64,000 bases of DNA, taken from NCBI RefSeq assembly GCF_021390475.1, contig NZ_JAJUWS010000028.1, positions 27,608 to 91,607 of the forward strand, given 5' to 3'. Origin of the DNA: Streptomyces sp. ST2-7A (lineage in GTDB: Bacteria > Actinomycetota > Actinomycetes > Streptomycetales > Streptomycetaceae). Position 1 is the first letter of the stretch, and the number at the start of each line of letters is the position of its first letter. This document shows positions 42,465 through 51,824 of this stretch, in pieces. The notes beneath the pieces are model-generated. The model worked only from the letters and a program-made list of their open reading frames with translations, was not told the origin of the DNA and did not search any database. Both the position numbers and the translations under genes were made by a program.

Positions 42465-42538
42465 GCGCCGCTAGCTCAGTTGGTTAGAGCAGCTGACTCT
42501 TAATCAGCGGGTCCGGGGTTCGAGTCCCTGGCGGCGCA
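42465..42538 (+). tRNA. tRNA-Lys (anticodon CTT)
   Basis: 74 nt with a full cloverleaf: acceptor GCGCCGC/GCGGCGC, D-arm GCTC...GAGC, anticodon stem GCTGA/TCAGC with loop CTCTTAA (anticodon CTT, AAG codons), and T-arm with TTCGAGT. The terminal CCA is not encoded. TACAGT (42444-42449) fits a -10 box. A strong terminator follows at 42547. An identical copy is at 55307-55380. Confidence 0.97.
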
Positions 42539-42546
42539 CGCGACAT

Positions 42547-42578
42547 CGAGGGGCCCCGCCGTACGGCGGGGCCCCTCG
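42547..42578. terminator. Terminator after tRNA-Lys
   Basis: A 32-bp perfect palindrome (centre GTAC at 42561-42564), each arm CGAGGGGCCCCGCCGT. It lies between tRNA-Lys and the convergent metalloprotease gene and can serve both. Confidence 0.75.
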
Positions 42579-42608
42579 GGCGTTCCCGCTCCCCGCGTTC
42601 CGGGGCCC

Positions 42609-43973
42609 TCACGGTCGGATCACCCGCAGCCACCAGCCGCCGCCCGGCTCCCGCTCCCCCACCTCGAACCGCACCCCCGAGACCGGGTCCCGATGGGTCA
42701 TCCCGGTGTCCAGGGGTGCGTCCGCCAGCTCGGGCCGCACCGACCGGCCGTGACAGGCCGCGCTGTCGGGCCGGCCGTCGATCACCTCGATCGGCCCCCG
42801 GGTGGAGGCGACGTCGGAGCGCACCCGGTACAGCAGCACGCCCGGCACGCACAGGTCCCGGTCGTTGCCGATCGGCAGCCGGGCCTCGGCGACCAGCGCC
42901 TCGGAGGGGCCGGTCCGCACCACCACCATCCGGGTGTCCCCCGTGCCCGATGCCCCGGTCCCCGCCCCGGGCCCACCCGTGCCGTCGGGCTCCGGCGGGG
43001 CGGCGAGCGGGCGCAGCGCGTGTCGGGTGACCCCACCGACGGGCGGGCAGTCCACCTGGTGGTCGTCCAACCAGCCGAGCTTCCAGCGGTGCCAGCCGAA
43101 GAGTTCGGGCGCCAGGCCGAACTGGCTGCCCATGAGGTCCCAGTCGCCCACGTACCGGTCCCAGTTCCCGCCGGGCCGATCCGGGCGGTGGTAGAGGTCC
43201 GGCAGCCCCAGGACGTGGCCGGTCTCGTGGGCCAGGACGAGACGATCCGGCGGATCCCTCTCGAAGAGAGTGACCACCCGCCGCAGTTCGTGGCCCGCCA
43301 CGGTGATGGAGTGCTTCAGGTTGACCACCTTGGTGGCGTCCGCGTCCACCCCCGGCGCGTTCGGGTCCGCGACCAGGTAGAGGATGTCCGCCCCGGCCAG
43401 GTGGGGGCGGTGGTCGGCGACCAGGTCCAGGGCGTCGCCCACGTACGCCTCCCGTCCCCGGGGCGTCCAGTCCCGGCCGATGTCGTAGGCCGTGGAGGGC
43501 TTCGGCATGGGCAGCCACGCGTCGTCGATCTCCGGAGCGAGCCGGAAACGGCCGTGTGAGGCCCGGTGCAGGAAGTCGGCGGTGACGGGGAAGTACGAGG
43601 CGGCGATCCGCTCGGGGGCCGAGCGGGGCTCGGAATCCGGGAAGGACAGGAAGACCATCGCGGCCTCCGGTTCCCCCACCGCCGCCGGATGGTCGGAGCG
43701 GTCGGGGCCGTCGCCCGAGGAGACGCCGAGGGAGTGGTGCACGGGGTGGCGGGGCAGCGCGCAACCCGCCGCGCCGGGGTCGGCGGCGGGGCGGCCCGCC
43801 AGGCCGGTGAGTGCGAGCAGGACGGTCGTGATGAGCGCCACCGTCGCCACCCTGCGACGGGTGCGGCCGGGGGGACGGGCCGGTCGGGGAGTCGGGGAAC
43901 GCGGGGTGGCGGACGGAGGTCCCGCCGGGCCCGGGCGGGCGGGGCTCACGCCCGGGCGTGCACGGGAGCGCAC
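42609..43973 (-). CDS. Secreted M6-family metalloprotease
   Basis: 454 aa from GTG 43973, with GGGAGGTGA 6-7 nt upstream. A signal peptide or anchor (VATVALITTVLLALTG at about 40-58) is followed by an M6/immune-inhibitor-A-like domain. The zinc motif HETGH sits in VLAHETGHVLGLPDLYH, with downstream DLMGSQFGLAPELFGWHRWK as the Met-turn/substrate region. It is exported and should degrade proteins. An Ala/Gly/Thr linker lies at about residue 300. No inhibitor or pro-domain pattern is obvious. Confidence 0.85.
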   Translation of the reverse strand: MRSRARPGVSPARPGPAGPPSATPRSPTPRPARPPGRTRRRVATVALITTVLLALTGLAGRPAADPGAAGCALPRHPVHHSLGVSSGDGPDRSDHPAAVGEPEAAMVFLSFPDSEPRSAPERIAASYFPVTADFLHRASHGRFRLAPEIDDAWLPMPKPSTAYDIGRDWTPRGREAYVGDALDLVADHRPHLAGADILYLVADPNAPGVDADATKVVNLKHSITVAGHELRRVVTLFERDPPDRLVLAHETGHVLGLPDLYHRPDRPGGNWDRYVGDWDLMGSQFGLAPELFGWHRWKLGWLDDHQVDCPPVGGVTRHALRPLAAPPEPDGTGGPGAGTGASGTGDTRMVVVRTGPSEALVAEARLPIGNDRDLCVPGVLLYRVRSDVASTRGPIEVIDGRPDSAACHGRSVRPELADAPLDTGMTHRDPVSGVRFEVGEREPGGGWWLRVIRP

Positions 43974-44593
43974 GGGGTTCACCTCCCGCGGGCCGGGGAT
44001 CGGGTGTTCCCACCCTGCGCCCGGAGCCGGGGCGGTGCCCCGCCGGCGTGGTCCGCTCGGGTCGCCGGCCGCCCCGTTCGGCGCAACGGTCCGCCCGACG
44101 AACCCACCGGGCGGGCCGACAGCCGGTACGCCCCGGCCCGCCGCGAACCGGGGCGGGCGTCCTGCCGCCGGCGGTACGGCGCCCGCCCCGAGCGGGACGG
44201 CCGGCACCGGCTACGGGGATGGCACCCCGACGGCACGGCACGCTCCCCGGAAGGACGACCGTCCCTTCCGAGCGGTCACCGCACGGGGACGACCGCCCGC
44301 CCCGGCCGTGCCGTCATCGCCCCGGCGACGGCGACAGCACGGCGCACCCGACACCCGGCGGGAACCCCGACCGACGGGAGCCGTCCGGACACCGGCCCCC
44401 GAGGGCACGGCGCGGCCGGCACACGACGGAGACACCCCCTCCCGCCGGCACTGCCGGCACGACCGGGAGGACCGGACCCCGACCACCGCGCCCCGGCATC
44501 CCGGCGCGGGTACGGGCTCGTCGGGCCGGGGCGCACGGTGACGCCCCGGCCCGACAGCCCCGTACCGGTCCCCGGTCGGTGCCCGTCCCCGGA
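43974..44593. other. 620-bp region without a supported gene
   Basis: High-GC open frames run on both strands but lack ribosome binding sites, domains or coding bias. It separates the metalloprotease promoter (right of 43973) from the end of the Asp/Glu-racemase-like gene. Nothing else seen. Confidence 0.5.
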
Positions 44594-45427
44594 TCAACCC
44601 GCGAAGAGGCCGCCCAGGCGCGGGCAGCGCACCGTCCGCCCGATCAGCCGCAGTCCCTCCCAGGCCGTGACCTGGTGGGCGGTGAGCACCGGTTTACCCA
44701 ATTCGTCCTCCAGCTGCGGCAGCCAGGAGACGGTGTGCAGGGCGGTGTCCGGCAGCAGGACGGCCTGCGCGTCGGAATCGTCGCCCTTGTGCGCCAACTC
44801 GGTTACCTGTGCCCGGCCCCAGGTGCCGACCTCGGCGGCGGTGATGATCCCGGCCGGCGTCACCCGGGTGACCTCGATGCCCGCCGCGTTCAGGAACTCC
44901 CCGAACAGCAGCGCCACGTCCTCCGGGTAGGTGGCGGCGATCGCCACCCGCTCCACGCCGATGTGCCGGGCGGCGTGCGCGAACGCGAAGGAGGTGCTGG
45001 AGGCGGGCAGCCCGGCCATCCGCGACAGCTCCCCGGCCTGGGTCCGCGCGCCCTCCCAGCCGAAGACGAAACTGGCGCTGGTGCAGGCCCACATGACCGC
45101 CCGCGCGCCGCGCTCGCGGAGCACCTCCGCGCCGTCCCGCAGCCGGTGCGCGGCGCCCATCTCGAGGAGGGCGTCCACCCGGTGCGCGTCGGTGCCGATG
45201 TCGGTGTGCTCCAGCGGCAGGGCGACGTTGCCGCCGGCCTCGTTCAGCAACCGTTCCATGCGGGGGACGTCGTCCTCGGCCGAGTAACCGGGGTAGAGGA
45301 AGCCGACGCTTCCCACCTCGTCCGGCGGCACGACCTCCACCGGCGTCTCGACGGCCGCCCCGGGGGCGACCGGGGAGGCCCCGGCGGGTGTGGTGGACGC
45401 GGTCCCGTCCCGGATGACCGACTCCAT
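44594..45427 (-). CDS. Asp/Glu racemase-superfamily protein (EutA/maleate isomerase-like), paralogue 1
   Basis: 277 aa with a non-conserved 35-aa head. Core: GSVGFLYPGYSAEDDVPRME, first catalytic Cys in VMWACTSASFVFGWEG, and AARHIGVERVAIAATYPEDV. Where two-Cys members carry the second Cys (CTNL in the neighbour), this one reads LLPDTALHTVSWL, so that Cys is missing. The family includes maleate cis-trans isomerase, arylmalonate decarboxylase and ectoine-utilisation protein EutA; loss of one Cys points to non-racemase chemistry. Co-directional with paralogue 2, 123 bp downstream of it. Confidence 0.8.
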   Translation of the reverse strand: MESVIRDGTASTTPAGASPVAPGAAVETPVEVVPPDEVGSVGFLYPGYSAEDDVPRMERLLNEAGGNVALPLEHTDIGTDAHRVDALLEMGAAHRLRDGAEVLRERGARAVMWACTSASFVFGWEGARTQAGELSRMAGLPASSTSFAFAHAARHIGVERVAIAATYPEDVALLFGEFLNAAGIEVTRVTPAGIITAAEVGTWGRAQVTELAHKGDDSDAQAVLLPDTALHTVSWLPQLEDELGKPVLTAHQVTAWEGLRLIGRTVRCPRLGGLFAG

Positions 45428-45550
45428 GCGTGATGTCCTCCTGCTCGTGACGTGGCGCCGGGACGGTGTCCGCCCCGGCGCACTGTGGTTCGCTCGTTCG
45501 CCCCGTCCGGGGTGGGGCGCCCCCGAGGTCGCCGCCCCGGCTCCGGCCGG

Positions 45551-46492
45551 TCAGAGGGCCCCCGGACCCCCGCCGGGTTCCTCCGGGAAGAGGGGTTCGA
45601 CCGACTGCTCCCCGATCGCCCCCTCCTCGGCGGGTGAGGGGATCGGTGTCCCGGCCATCGCCGCCGCGACCCCGGGAACGCCCGGTCGGGAGTCCCCGGG
45701 GCGCGTCACGGGGGGCAGTGGGGGCGGTGCCGCCGCCATCGCCGCCACCGCCCGTCTCGCCACCGGATCCAGCAGCGATTGGTACGGTCCCACCGCCTCC
45801 TTGCCGATGCGGCGCAGCGCGGCCCAGACGGTCACCTGGTTGGCGGAGAGCACCGGCATCCGCAGCTCGGCCTCCAACTGCGGGATGACGTCGAAGGTGG
45901 GCAGGTTCGTGCAGCTGATGAACAGCGCGTCCGGCCGCTCGAGGGTCGCCTCGCGGGCCATGTCCACCACCGAGCGGTAGCCGACCCGCCAGATCTCCCT
46001 GGTCAGGCCGAGGTAGCTGCGTCCGCTGACGATGATGCCGCCCTCGCCGAGATACGTCTCCAGCGAGTCGGTGACCGACTTGGTGTACGGGGTCACCACG
46101 GCGACCCGGCGCACCCCCAACTCCTCCAACGCCATCAGCAGCGCGCCCGAGGTGGTGACCGCCGGCATCGCCCCGGCCTGCGCCATCGCGGCGACCATGG
46201 CGCGCTCGCCGAACGTGCCGCCGACGAAGCTGCCCGAGGTGCAGGCGTAGGCGACGACCTCGGGGCCGACCGCGCTCAGGGCCTGGACCGCGTCGGAGAG
46301 CGTGCGGTGCTCGCTGACCAGACGGGCGAGGTCCAGGCTCACCTCGACCGGCACGAACGGGGTGCGGGTCAGATGAAGGGACACGTCGTCGGGCACCCAA
46401 CGCCACAACTCCCGGTCCAGGGCGAAGTCGAACGGGGCGACGACGCCCACCCCGCGCTGTCGTGACGGACCACCGACGAAGGAAACATCCAT
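45551..46492 (-). CDS. Asp/Glu racemase-superfamily protein (EutA/maleate isomerase-like), paralogue 2
   Basis: 313 aa from ATG 46492. Core GVGVVAPFDFALDRELWRW, first Cys in VVAYACTSGSFVGG, RRVAVVTPYTKSVTDSLETY, and second Cys in ALFISCTNLPTFDVI, so both catalytic cysteines are present. Closest functional ideas are maleate isomerase or EutA of ectoine breakdown. The C-terminal 55 residues are Pro/Gly-rich and disordered. It is first in a leftward two-gene unit and divergent from the dehydrogenase-amidase unit, sharing a 480-bp control region. Confidence 0.82.
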   Translation of the reverse strand: MDVSFVGGPSRQRGVGVVAPFDFALDRELWRWVPDDVSLHLTRTPFVPVEVSLDLARLVSEHRTLSDAVQALSAVGPEVVAYACTSGSFVGGTFGERAMVAAMAQAGAMPAVTTSGALLMALEELGVRRVAVVTPYTKSVTDSLETYLGEGGIIVSGRSYLGLTREIWRVGYRSVVDMAREATLERPDALFISCTNLPTFDVIPQLEAELRMPVLSANQVTVWAALRRIGKEAVGPYQSLLDPVARRAVAAMAAAPPPLPPVTRPGDSRPGVPGVAAAMAGTPIPSPAEEGAIGEQSVEPLFPEEPGGGPGAL

Positions 46493-46974
46493 GGTGGGAC
46501 CCCCGGGTTGGGAACGTAGGGGTGGCTCGGAACGGGGCGAGCCGTTCCGGCCGGAGGGAATTCGAAAAGCGATGGCGAGGCCGGAGTGTGGCGAGGGTGA
46601 GAAACGGCGGGGCGATACGAAACGATGTGTCGCGATGCCGGGTGAGGGGTCGGGGTGGGGCGTGCCGGGACGATCGGTGCCGCGAGAAGGGGTACGGGGT
46701 GATACGAAAACGCGGCCGACTACCGGAGTACCGAACCGGAACGCCGTGAAGGATGCCTTCATTGACGACGGTAGTTTCCGGTCCCTACCGTGGTCAATCC
46801 CGGAATCCACCGGCGAACGGGCGGTTTTCCGCCCAGCCGGAACACCGGTACGAGTCCGCCGCACGATCCGCACATTCGACCCGCTCGGCACGGAGGATCG
46901 ACGATCACGAATGATCTTCCGGCCGGTGTTCCCGTCAGTGAAACAGCCAGCGATTGCGAAACGGTTTCCCCACC
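46493..46974. promoter_or_regulatory. 480-bp divergent control region of the catabolic cluster
   Basis: AT-richer than its surroundings and gene-free. It contains GATACGAAACG (46614-46624) and GATACGAAAACG (46701-46712) as near-identical direct repeats, and a GAAACGGTTTC palindrome (46958-46968) six bases before the dehydrogenase start. These are candidate sites for the cluster's IclR regulator or another factor. No promoter hexamers are assigned with confidence. Confidence 0.45.
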
Positions 46975-48045
46975 ATGTCAAGCGAGTCGTCACCCGCTTC
47001 CGCGCCACTTTCCCCCTCCACCGATTCCCCCACCCGGGTGAGGAACGCACCGGCCGCCGCACCCGCCTCCGAACGACTCCCGCGACTGGTCGTGTTGGAG
47101 GGGCCCGGCATGTCGGCCGCGCCCCGCCTGGACCGCCTCGCGGATCGCGCCACCATCACCCGGGTGGAGGCCGCCGGACTCCCCGACGCCCTGCCCGCCG
47201 CCGACGTGCTGCTGGTCTGGGACTTCACCTCCGACGCCGTGCGGCGTTGCTGGCCCGGTCCCGGCCCCCGTCCCGGTTGGGTGCACACCGCCAGCGCCGG
47301 CGTGGACCGGTTGCTCTTCCCCGAATTGGTCGAGTCGGACACCGTGGTGACCAACGCCCGGGGTGTCTTCGACGGGCCGATCGCCGAGTACGTGGCGGGG
47401 CTCGTGCTCGCGGTCGCCAAGGATCTGCCCGGCAGTTGGCGGCGCCAGCGCGAACACCGCTGGGAGCACCGGGAGACCCGCAAGGTCGCCGGTACCCGGG
47501 CGGTCGTGGTCGGCTCGGGGCCCATCGGGCGGCGCATCGCGCGGGTCCTCGGCGCACTCGACGTGCGTGCCGAGGTGGTGGGGCGACGCGGGCGCGAGGA
47601 CGACCCGGAGGTGGGCCGGATCCATCCGGCCGAAGCGCTGCCCGGGTTGCTGCCCGGGGCCGACTGGGTGATCTGCGCGGCGCCGCTCACCGACGCCACC
47701 CGGGGGATGTTCGACGCCGACGCCTTCGCCCGGATGCGGCCCAATTCCTGCTTCGTCAACATCGGGCGCGGCGGACACGTGATGGAGAAGGACCTGCTCG
47801 AGGCGTTGCGGGCGGGTCGGCCGGCCGCGGCGGCGCTGGACGTCTTCGCCGAGGAGCCGCTGCCGCCCGACAGTCCGCTGTGGGACGCGCCGGGGCTGCT
47901 GGTCTCCCCGCACATGAGCGGTGACACCCTCGGTTGGCACGACGATCTCGCCGACCGGTTCCAGGACGCCTTCGAAGTGTGGGCGGCGGGCGGGGAGCCG
48001 CCGAACACGGTGGACAAGCGGCTCGGGTACCCCTCCGGGGGGTGA
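46975..48045 (+). CDS. D-2-hydroxyacid dehydrogenase family protein
   Basis: 356 aa from ATG 46975; an in-frame TTG at 46954 is less likely. NAD-binding Rossmann motif RAVVVGSGPIGRRIARVLGA at about residue 180, catalytic Arg region VNIGRGG, and the His in LLVSPHMSGD. Oxidises or reduces a 2-hydroxy/2-keto acid pair. It sits directly before the amidase gene (220 bp) in the catabolic cluster. There is no clear ribosome binding site, so the transcript may be nearly leaderless. Confidence 0.87.
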   Translation: MSSESSPASAPLSPSTDSPTRVRNAPAAAPASERLPRLVVLEGPGMSAAPRLDRLADRATITRVEAAGLPDALPAADVLLVWDFTSDAVRRCWPGPGPRPGWVHTASAGVDRLLFPELVESDTVVTNARGVFDGPIAEYVAGLVLAVAKDLPGSWRRQREHRWEHRETRKVAGTRAVVVGSGPIGRRIARVLGALDVRAEVVGRRGREDDPEVGRIHPAEALPGLLPGADWVICAAPLTDATRGMFDADAFARMRPNSCFVNIGRGGHVMEKDLLEALRAGRPAAAALDVFAEEPLPPDSPLWDAPGLLVSPHMSGDTLGWHDDLADRFQDAFEVWAAGGEPPNTVDKRLGYPSGG

Positions 48046-48264
48046 CCCGGCGTCGGGCCGCCGGGCGGTCGGGGCGGGGGCGGGGACAGCGGCCCGAGGA
48101 CCGGCTCCCACCCGGGGGCTCCGGTGCTCCGGCCCTCCCCCGGTCCTCCGCCACCGTCCCCGAACGTCCCGGTCCCGACATCGCCGTCGGACCCCGCCCC
48201 CGACACCACATCCCCCGCCCCTCTCCCGGCTCCACCCCGTCCCCATCGAACGGAGAACCCCCGC

Positions 48265-49755
48265 GTGACCGACCCGACCTTTCTCGGCGCCGGCGAGCTG
48301 ACCGCCGGCTACGCCGCCGGTGACCTCAGCCCCGTGGACGTCACCCTGGCCGTCCTGGAGCGCGCCGCCGCGATCGACGCGGTGGTGAACGCCTTCGTCC
48401 TGATCGACGCCGACGGGGCCCTGGACGCCGCCGGGGAGTCGGCCGCGCGCTGGGCGGCGGGCTCACCGCTCGGCCCGCTGGACGGCGTGCCGGCGAGCGT
48501 CAAGGACATCCTGCTGCAGCGCGGCCATCCCACCCTGCGCGGCTCGGCCGCCATCGAACCCACCGGACCGTTCGCCGAGGACGCCCCCTCGGTGGCGCGG
48601 TTGCGCGAGGCCGGCTGCGTGCTGTTCGGCAAGACCACCACCCCGGAGTTCGGTTGGAAGGGCGTCACCGACTGTCCACCGCACGGCGCCACCGGCAACC
48701 CGTACGCCCCCGATCGCACCGCCGGGGGTTCCAGCGGCGGGGCCGCCGCCGCGGTGGCGTTCGGTGCCGGACCGATGGCCCTGGGCACCGACGGCGGCGG
48801 CTCGGTCCGCATCCCGGCCTCCTTCTGCGGCGTCTTCGCCCTCAAGCCCACCTACGGCCGGGTCCCGCTGTATCCGGCGAGCGCCTTCGGGACGTTGGCG
48901 CACGTGGGCCCGATGACCCGCAGCGCCGCCGACGCCGCCGCGTTGTTGGACGTCATCGGCCGGCCGGACACCCGGGACTGGTCGCATCTGGGACCGCCGC
49001 CCGCCGGCTACCGGGCGGCCCTCGAGCCGCCCGCCGACACCACCCCCTCGCACCCGCTGGCCGGGTTGCGGGTCGCCGTCTCCCCCACCCTCTCCGGCCC
49101 CGGCGACGGCCCGCCGGTCGCTTCGGCGGTCGCCGCGGCGGTGCGCGGCGCGGCCGACCTGCTGGCGGAGTTGGGCGCCGACGTGGAGGAGGCCGACCCG
49201 CCGTTGGGACCGGTGGACGAGGTGCTGGCGGCCTTCGAGACACTGTGGTTCAGCGGGGCGGCCCGGGCCACCGGACCGATCCGGGGCACGGCCCGGGAGC
49301 GGATGGACCCGGGGTTGCGCGAGATCTGCGCGGAGGGCGCCCGGTACTCGGCCCTGGACTATCTGGCGGCGGTGGACGTGCGGATGGCGCTGGGCCGGGA
49401 GATGGGCCGCTTCCACGAGCGGTACGACCTGTTGTTGTGCCCGACGCTGCCGATCACCGCCTTCGGCCTCGGGCGGGAGGTGCCGGAGGGTTCGGGACTG
49501 CGGCGCTGGACGGAGTGGACGCCGTTCACCTATCCGTTCAACATGACCCAACAGCCCGCCGCGAGCCTGCCGTTCGGTACCGACGAAGAGGGGTTGCCGA
49601 TCGGGGTGCAGTTGGTGGCGGCGCGACACGAGGACGCGTCGGTGCTGCGGATCGCGCACGCGATGGAGCTCGCCGGCACGCCCCGGATCCCGCCGCCGGC
49701 ACCGCCGACGGCGGACGGCACCGGTGGCCCCGCCGGTCGGATTCGTACAGCCTGA
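48265..49755 (+). CDS. Amidase-signature-family hydrolase
   Basis: 496 aa from GTG 48265, with CGGAG upstream. The Ser-cis-Ser-Lys triad is intact: Lys in VPASVKDILLQ, cis-Ser in DRTAGGSSGGAAAAVAFG and nucleophile in GTDGGGSVRIPASFCGV. It hydrolyses an amide or ring-derived amide to an acid plus ammonia. The neighbours (racemase-superfamily proteins, dehydrogenase, ABC importer) suggest it acts on the imported compound or its ring-opened form. The C-terminal 20 aa are Pro/Thr-rich. Confidence 0.9.
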   Translation: MTDPTFLGAGELTAGYAAGDLSPVDVTLAVLERAAAIDAVVNAFVLIDADGALDAAGESAARWAAGSPLGPLDGVPASVKDILLQRGHPTLRGSAAIEPTGPFAEDAPSVARLREAGCVLFGKTTTPEFGWKGVTDCPPHGATGNPYAPDRTAGGSSGGAAAAVAFGAGPMALGTDGGGSVRIPASFCGVFALKPTYGRVPLYPASAFGTLAHVGPMTRSAADAAALLDVIGRPDTRDWSHLGPPPAGYRAALEPPADTTPSHPLAGLRVAVSPTLSGPGDGPPVASAVAAAVRGAADLLAELGADVEEADPPLGPVDEVLAAFETLWFSGAARATGPIRGTARERMDPGLREICAEGARYSALDYLAAVDVRMALGREMGRFHERYDLLLCPTLPITAFGLGREVPEGSGLRRWTEWTPFTYPFNMTQQPAASLPFGTDEEGLPIGVQLVAARHEDASVLRIAHAMELAGTPRIPPPAPPTADGTGGPAGRIRTA

Positions 49756-50081
49756 TCGGAGCCGGCCGGGGTCGGGTACCGGCCCCCCGGACGGATGCCA
49801 CCGAAACGGCCCCGCCCGGGCGGGGCCGCCGGGACGGGGCCGTCACCGCCGTGTGGACACCACCGACGCGGCACCACCGGGCCGGGGCCGGGGCCGGATC
49901 GAGGCCACCGGATCGCCCCCTTGGAGCCCCCTTGCCCGGGGCCCCGGCACCGCCGGGTGCCGGATCGCACCGCCGGAGTCACCCCGGCCCGGGCCGGCAC
50001 CGCCGCGCGTCGGTCCGGGGCCGGAGAGGACTCCCCCGCCCCGGCGATCCCGATCCGGCCCCCGCCCCGGCGGGAGCCGAC
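49756..50081. other. 326-bp spacer between convergent genes
   Basis: Very GC-rich sequence with short inverted repeats (for example CCCGGCCCGGGCCGG near 49982). No gene; it probably holds terminators for the amidase and DUF3830 genes. Confidence 0.4.
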
Positions 50082-50630
50082 TCAGGCCCGGGCGAAGGAG
50101 AGGGTCTCCCCCCGGGCCCCGGAACGCCACAGGTCCTGACAGGCGTCGGCCATCCGGTCCAGCCCGTCCACCACCGCGCCCCAGACGATGCCCGGCACCC
50201 ATCCCTGATCACCGTTGATCAGCAGGTTGTTCCGTTCGTAGAACAGCGCGAGGTCCACCACGGTGGGCCGTCCCCGGTGGCCGGCACGGCTCTCGTAGCC
50301 GTAGGACCCGGTGTTGAGTTGGGTCTCGCTGAAGGTGAAGTAGCACAGGTCGCCGGGGATCGGGGTGACCGTGGGGTTCTCCAGCGGGGGCTCCTCCCCG
50401 GCGAAGGGGGAGAGCAGCGCGTAGATCTCGTTGCGGGCGTATTTGGCGTGGTAGACGTCTCCCGACAGCGGCAGCGCCTCCCATACGGCGGCGCAGGTCA
50501 GCGGCGCCTTCTCGGTCAGCAGCCGGGCCGTGCAGCTGACGCCGCGGCGGTCCAGGGACACGGTGACGAACCGCTCGGCGGGTTCGGGGGTCGGGTGCTG
50601 GGATGTCGGGTGGGGGGTCGCGCTCGACAT
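50082..50630 (-). CDS. DUF3830-family (cyclophilin-like fold) protein
   Basis: 182 aa from ATG 50630 (GGGAGGA close upstream). VSLDRRGVSCTARLLTEKAP, a SGDVYHAKYARNEIYALLS segment and GDLCYFTFSETQLN match the DUF3830 pattern as I know it. The family has a cyclophilin-like barrel of unknown activity and often sits with amidases and EhuB-type transporters. Here it is divergent from ehuB. It may bind or modify the cluster's substrate. Confidence 0.72.
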   Translation of the reverse strand: MSSATPHPTSQHPTPEPAERFVTVSLDRRGVSCTARLLTEKAPLTCAAVWEALPLSGDVYHAKYARNEIYALLSPFAGEEPPLENPTVTPIPGDLCYFTFSETQLNTGSYGYESRAGHRGRPTVVDLALFYERNNLLINGDQGWVPGIVWGAVVDGLDRMADACQDLWRSGARGETLSFARA

Positions 50631-50936
50631 GTTCCTCCCGGGACGGGGTGATGGGGCCCTGAACGGGCCGGGTCGGCCGGTCGGTCGTCGGGGGCGCGCG
50701 GGGCCCCCGTGATCGTCCGGCACGCCCATGGTGACCCGGGAGCGCCGCGCGCGTCCCCGGGCCACCCGGATGATTCGCTTCCGGTTCTCTTGGGTCTCGG
50801 ACCGAAATCGATCCGCATGACAGTCCGAAAATCGGGTAACCGGCGGCCCATGGTTCGTTCACGACGCAGACGCCGACCCTTTTTCGGTCCGCTGTCGGGT
50901 CCACCGACCGACGCCGCCGGGCCGCCACCGTCCCCG
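50631..50936. promoter_or_regulatory. Divergent promoter region for the transporter operon
   Basis: 306 bp between the DUF3830 gene and ehuB, with an AT-richer middle (50765-50890; GGGTCTCGGACCGAAATCG; CCTTTTTCGG). Should hold promoters in both directions. In-frame ATGs at 50817 and 50850 leave the ehuB start open. No operator could be assigned. Confidence 0.4.
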
Positions 50937-51824
50937 ATGTCCCCCGATCCGGCCGGGCCGAGCCGCCGCACCCTGCTCTCCGGGGCCGCCGCGCTCGGCC
51001 TCCTCGGCATCACCGGCGCCGCCGGGTGCGCCCGGATCGACCCCGAGGGCGGTGATCCGCTGGAACGGCTGCGCGCGCAGGGCGTGGTGCGGCTGGGCAT
51101 CGCCAGCGAGATCCCGTACTCCTACATCGACGCCAAGGACGGCTCGCTCACCGGGCAGTCCCCGGCCATCGCCCGGGAGATCTTCGGCCGGCTGGGCATC
51201 GAGCGCTTCCAGCCGGTCCTCACCGAGTTCGGCTCGCTCATCCCCGGTCTGCGGGCCCGCCAGTTCGACGTGGTGGCCGCCGGGATGTGGATCAGCCCCG
51301 AGCGCTGCCAACAGGTGATCTTCTCCGACCCCGACTACGTCGCCAAGGACGCCTTCATCGTCGCCGAGGGAAACCCGCTGGGCATCACCGACTACGCCTC
51401 GCTCGCCGAGAGCGGCGCGACCTCCGCCACCGGCCCCGGCTGGTTCCAGCGCGACTACGCGATCGGCAACGGTGTGGACCCGGGCAGCATCGGCACCTAC
51501 CCGGACCAGCTGGCCGGCCTCAACGCCGTGCGGCACGGCCGGATCGACGCCTTCTTCGGCACCGCCCCGACCATGACCGCCGCCGTCCGTGAGGACAGCG
51601 GTGTGGAGGCCACCGAGCCGTTCGTGCCGGTGGTGGACGGCGAGGAGCAGCTCGGCGCCGGAGGCTTCGCGTTCCGCCCCGACGAGACGGCGCTGCGCGA
51701 CGCGTTCAACGCCGAGCTGCACGACCTCAAGGAGACCGGTCGACTGCTGGAGCTCGTGGAGCCCTACGGCTTCACCGAGGAGGACATGACGGATCTCACC
51801 GCAGAGGAGCTGTGCTCGGAATGA
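50937..51824 (+). CDS. ehuB: EhuB-like ABC transporter substrate-binding lipoprotein
   Basis: 295 aa if started at ATG 50937; ATG 50850 or 50817 are in frame and no candidate has a good ribosome binding site. Twin-arginine-like head SRRTLLSGAAALGLL with a lipobox ending in GAAGC, then a family-3 solute-binding fold (VRLGIASEIPYSYID, LTEFGSLIPGLRARQFDVVA, SFTE-type end PYGFTEEDMTDLTAEEL). Resembles EhuB, the ectoine/hydroxyectoine receptor. The substrate is inferred only from this similarity. Its stop overlaps the permease start (ATGA). Confidence 0.75.
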   Translation: MSPDPAGPSRRTLLSGAAALGLLGITGAAGCARIDPEGGDPLERLRAQGVVRLGIASEIPYSYIDAKDGSLTGQSPAIAREIFGRLGIERFQPVLTEFGSLIPGLRARQFDVVAAGMWISPERCQQVIFSDPDYVAKDAFIVAEGNPLGITDYASLAESGATSATGPGWFQRDYAIGNGVDPGSIGTYPDQLAGLNAVRHGRIDAFFGTAPTMTAAVREDSGVEATEPFVPVVDGEEQLGAGGFAFRPDETALRDAFNAELHDLKETGRLLELVEPYGFTEEDMTDLTAEELCSE

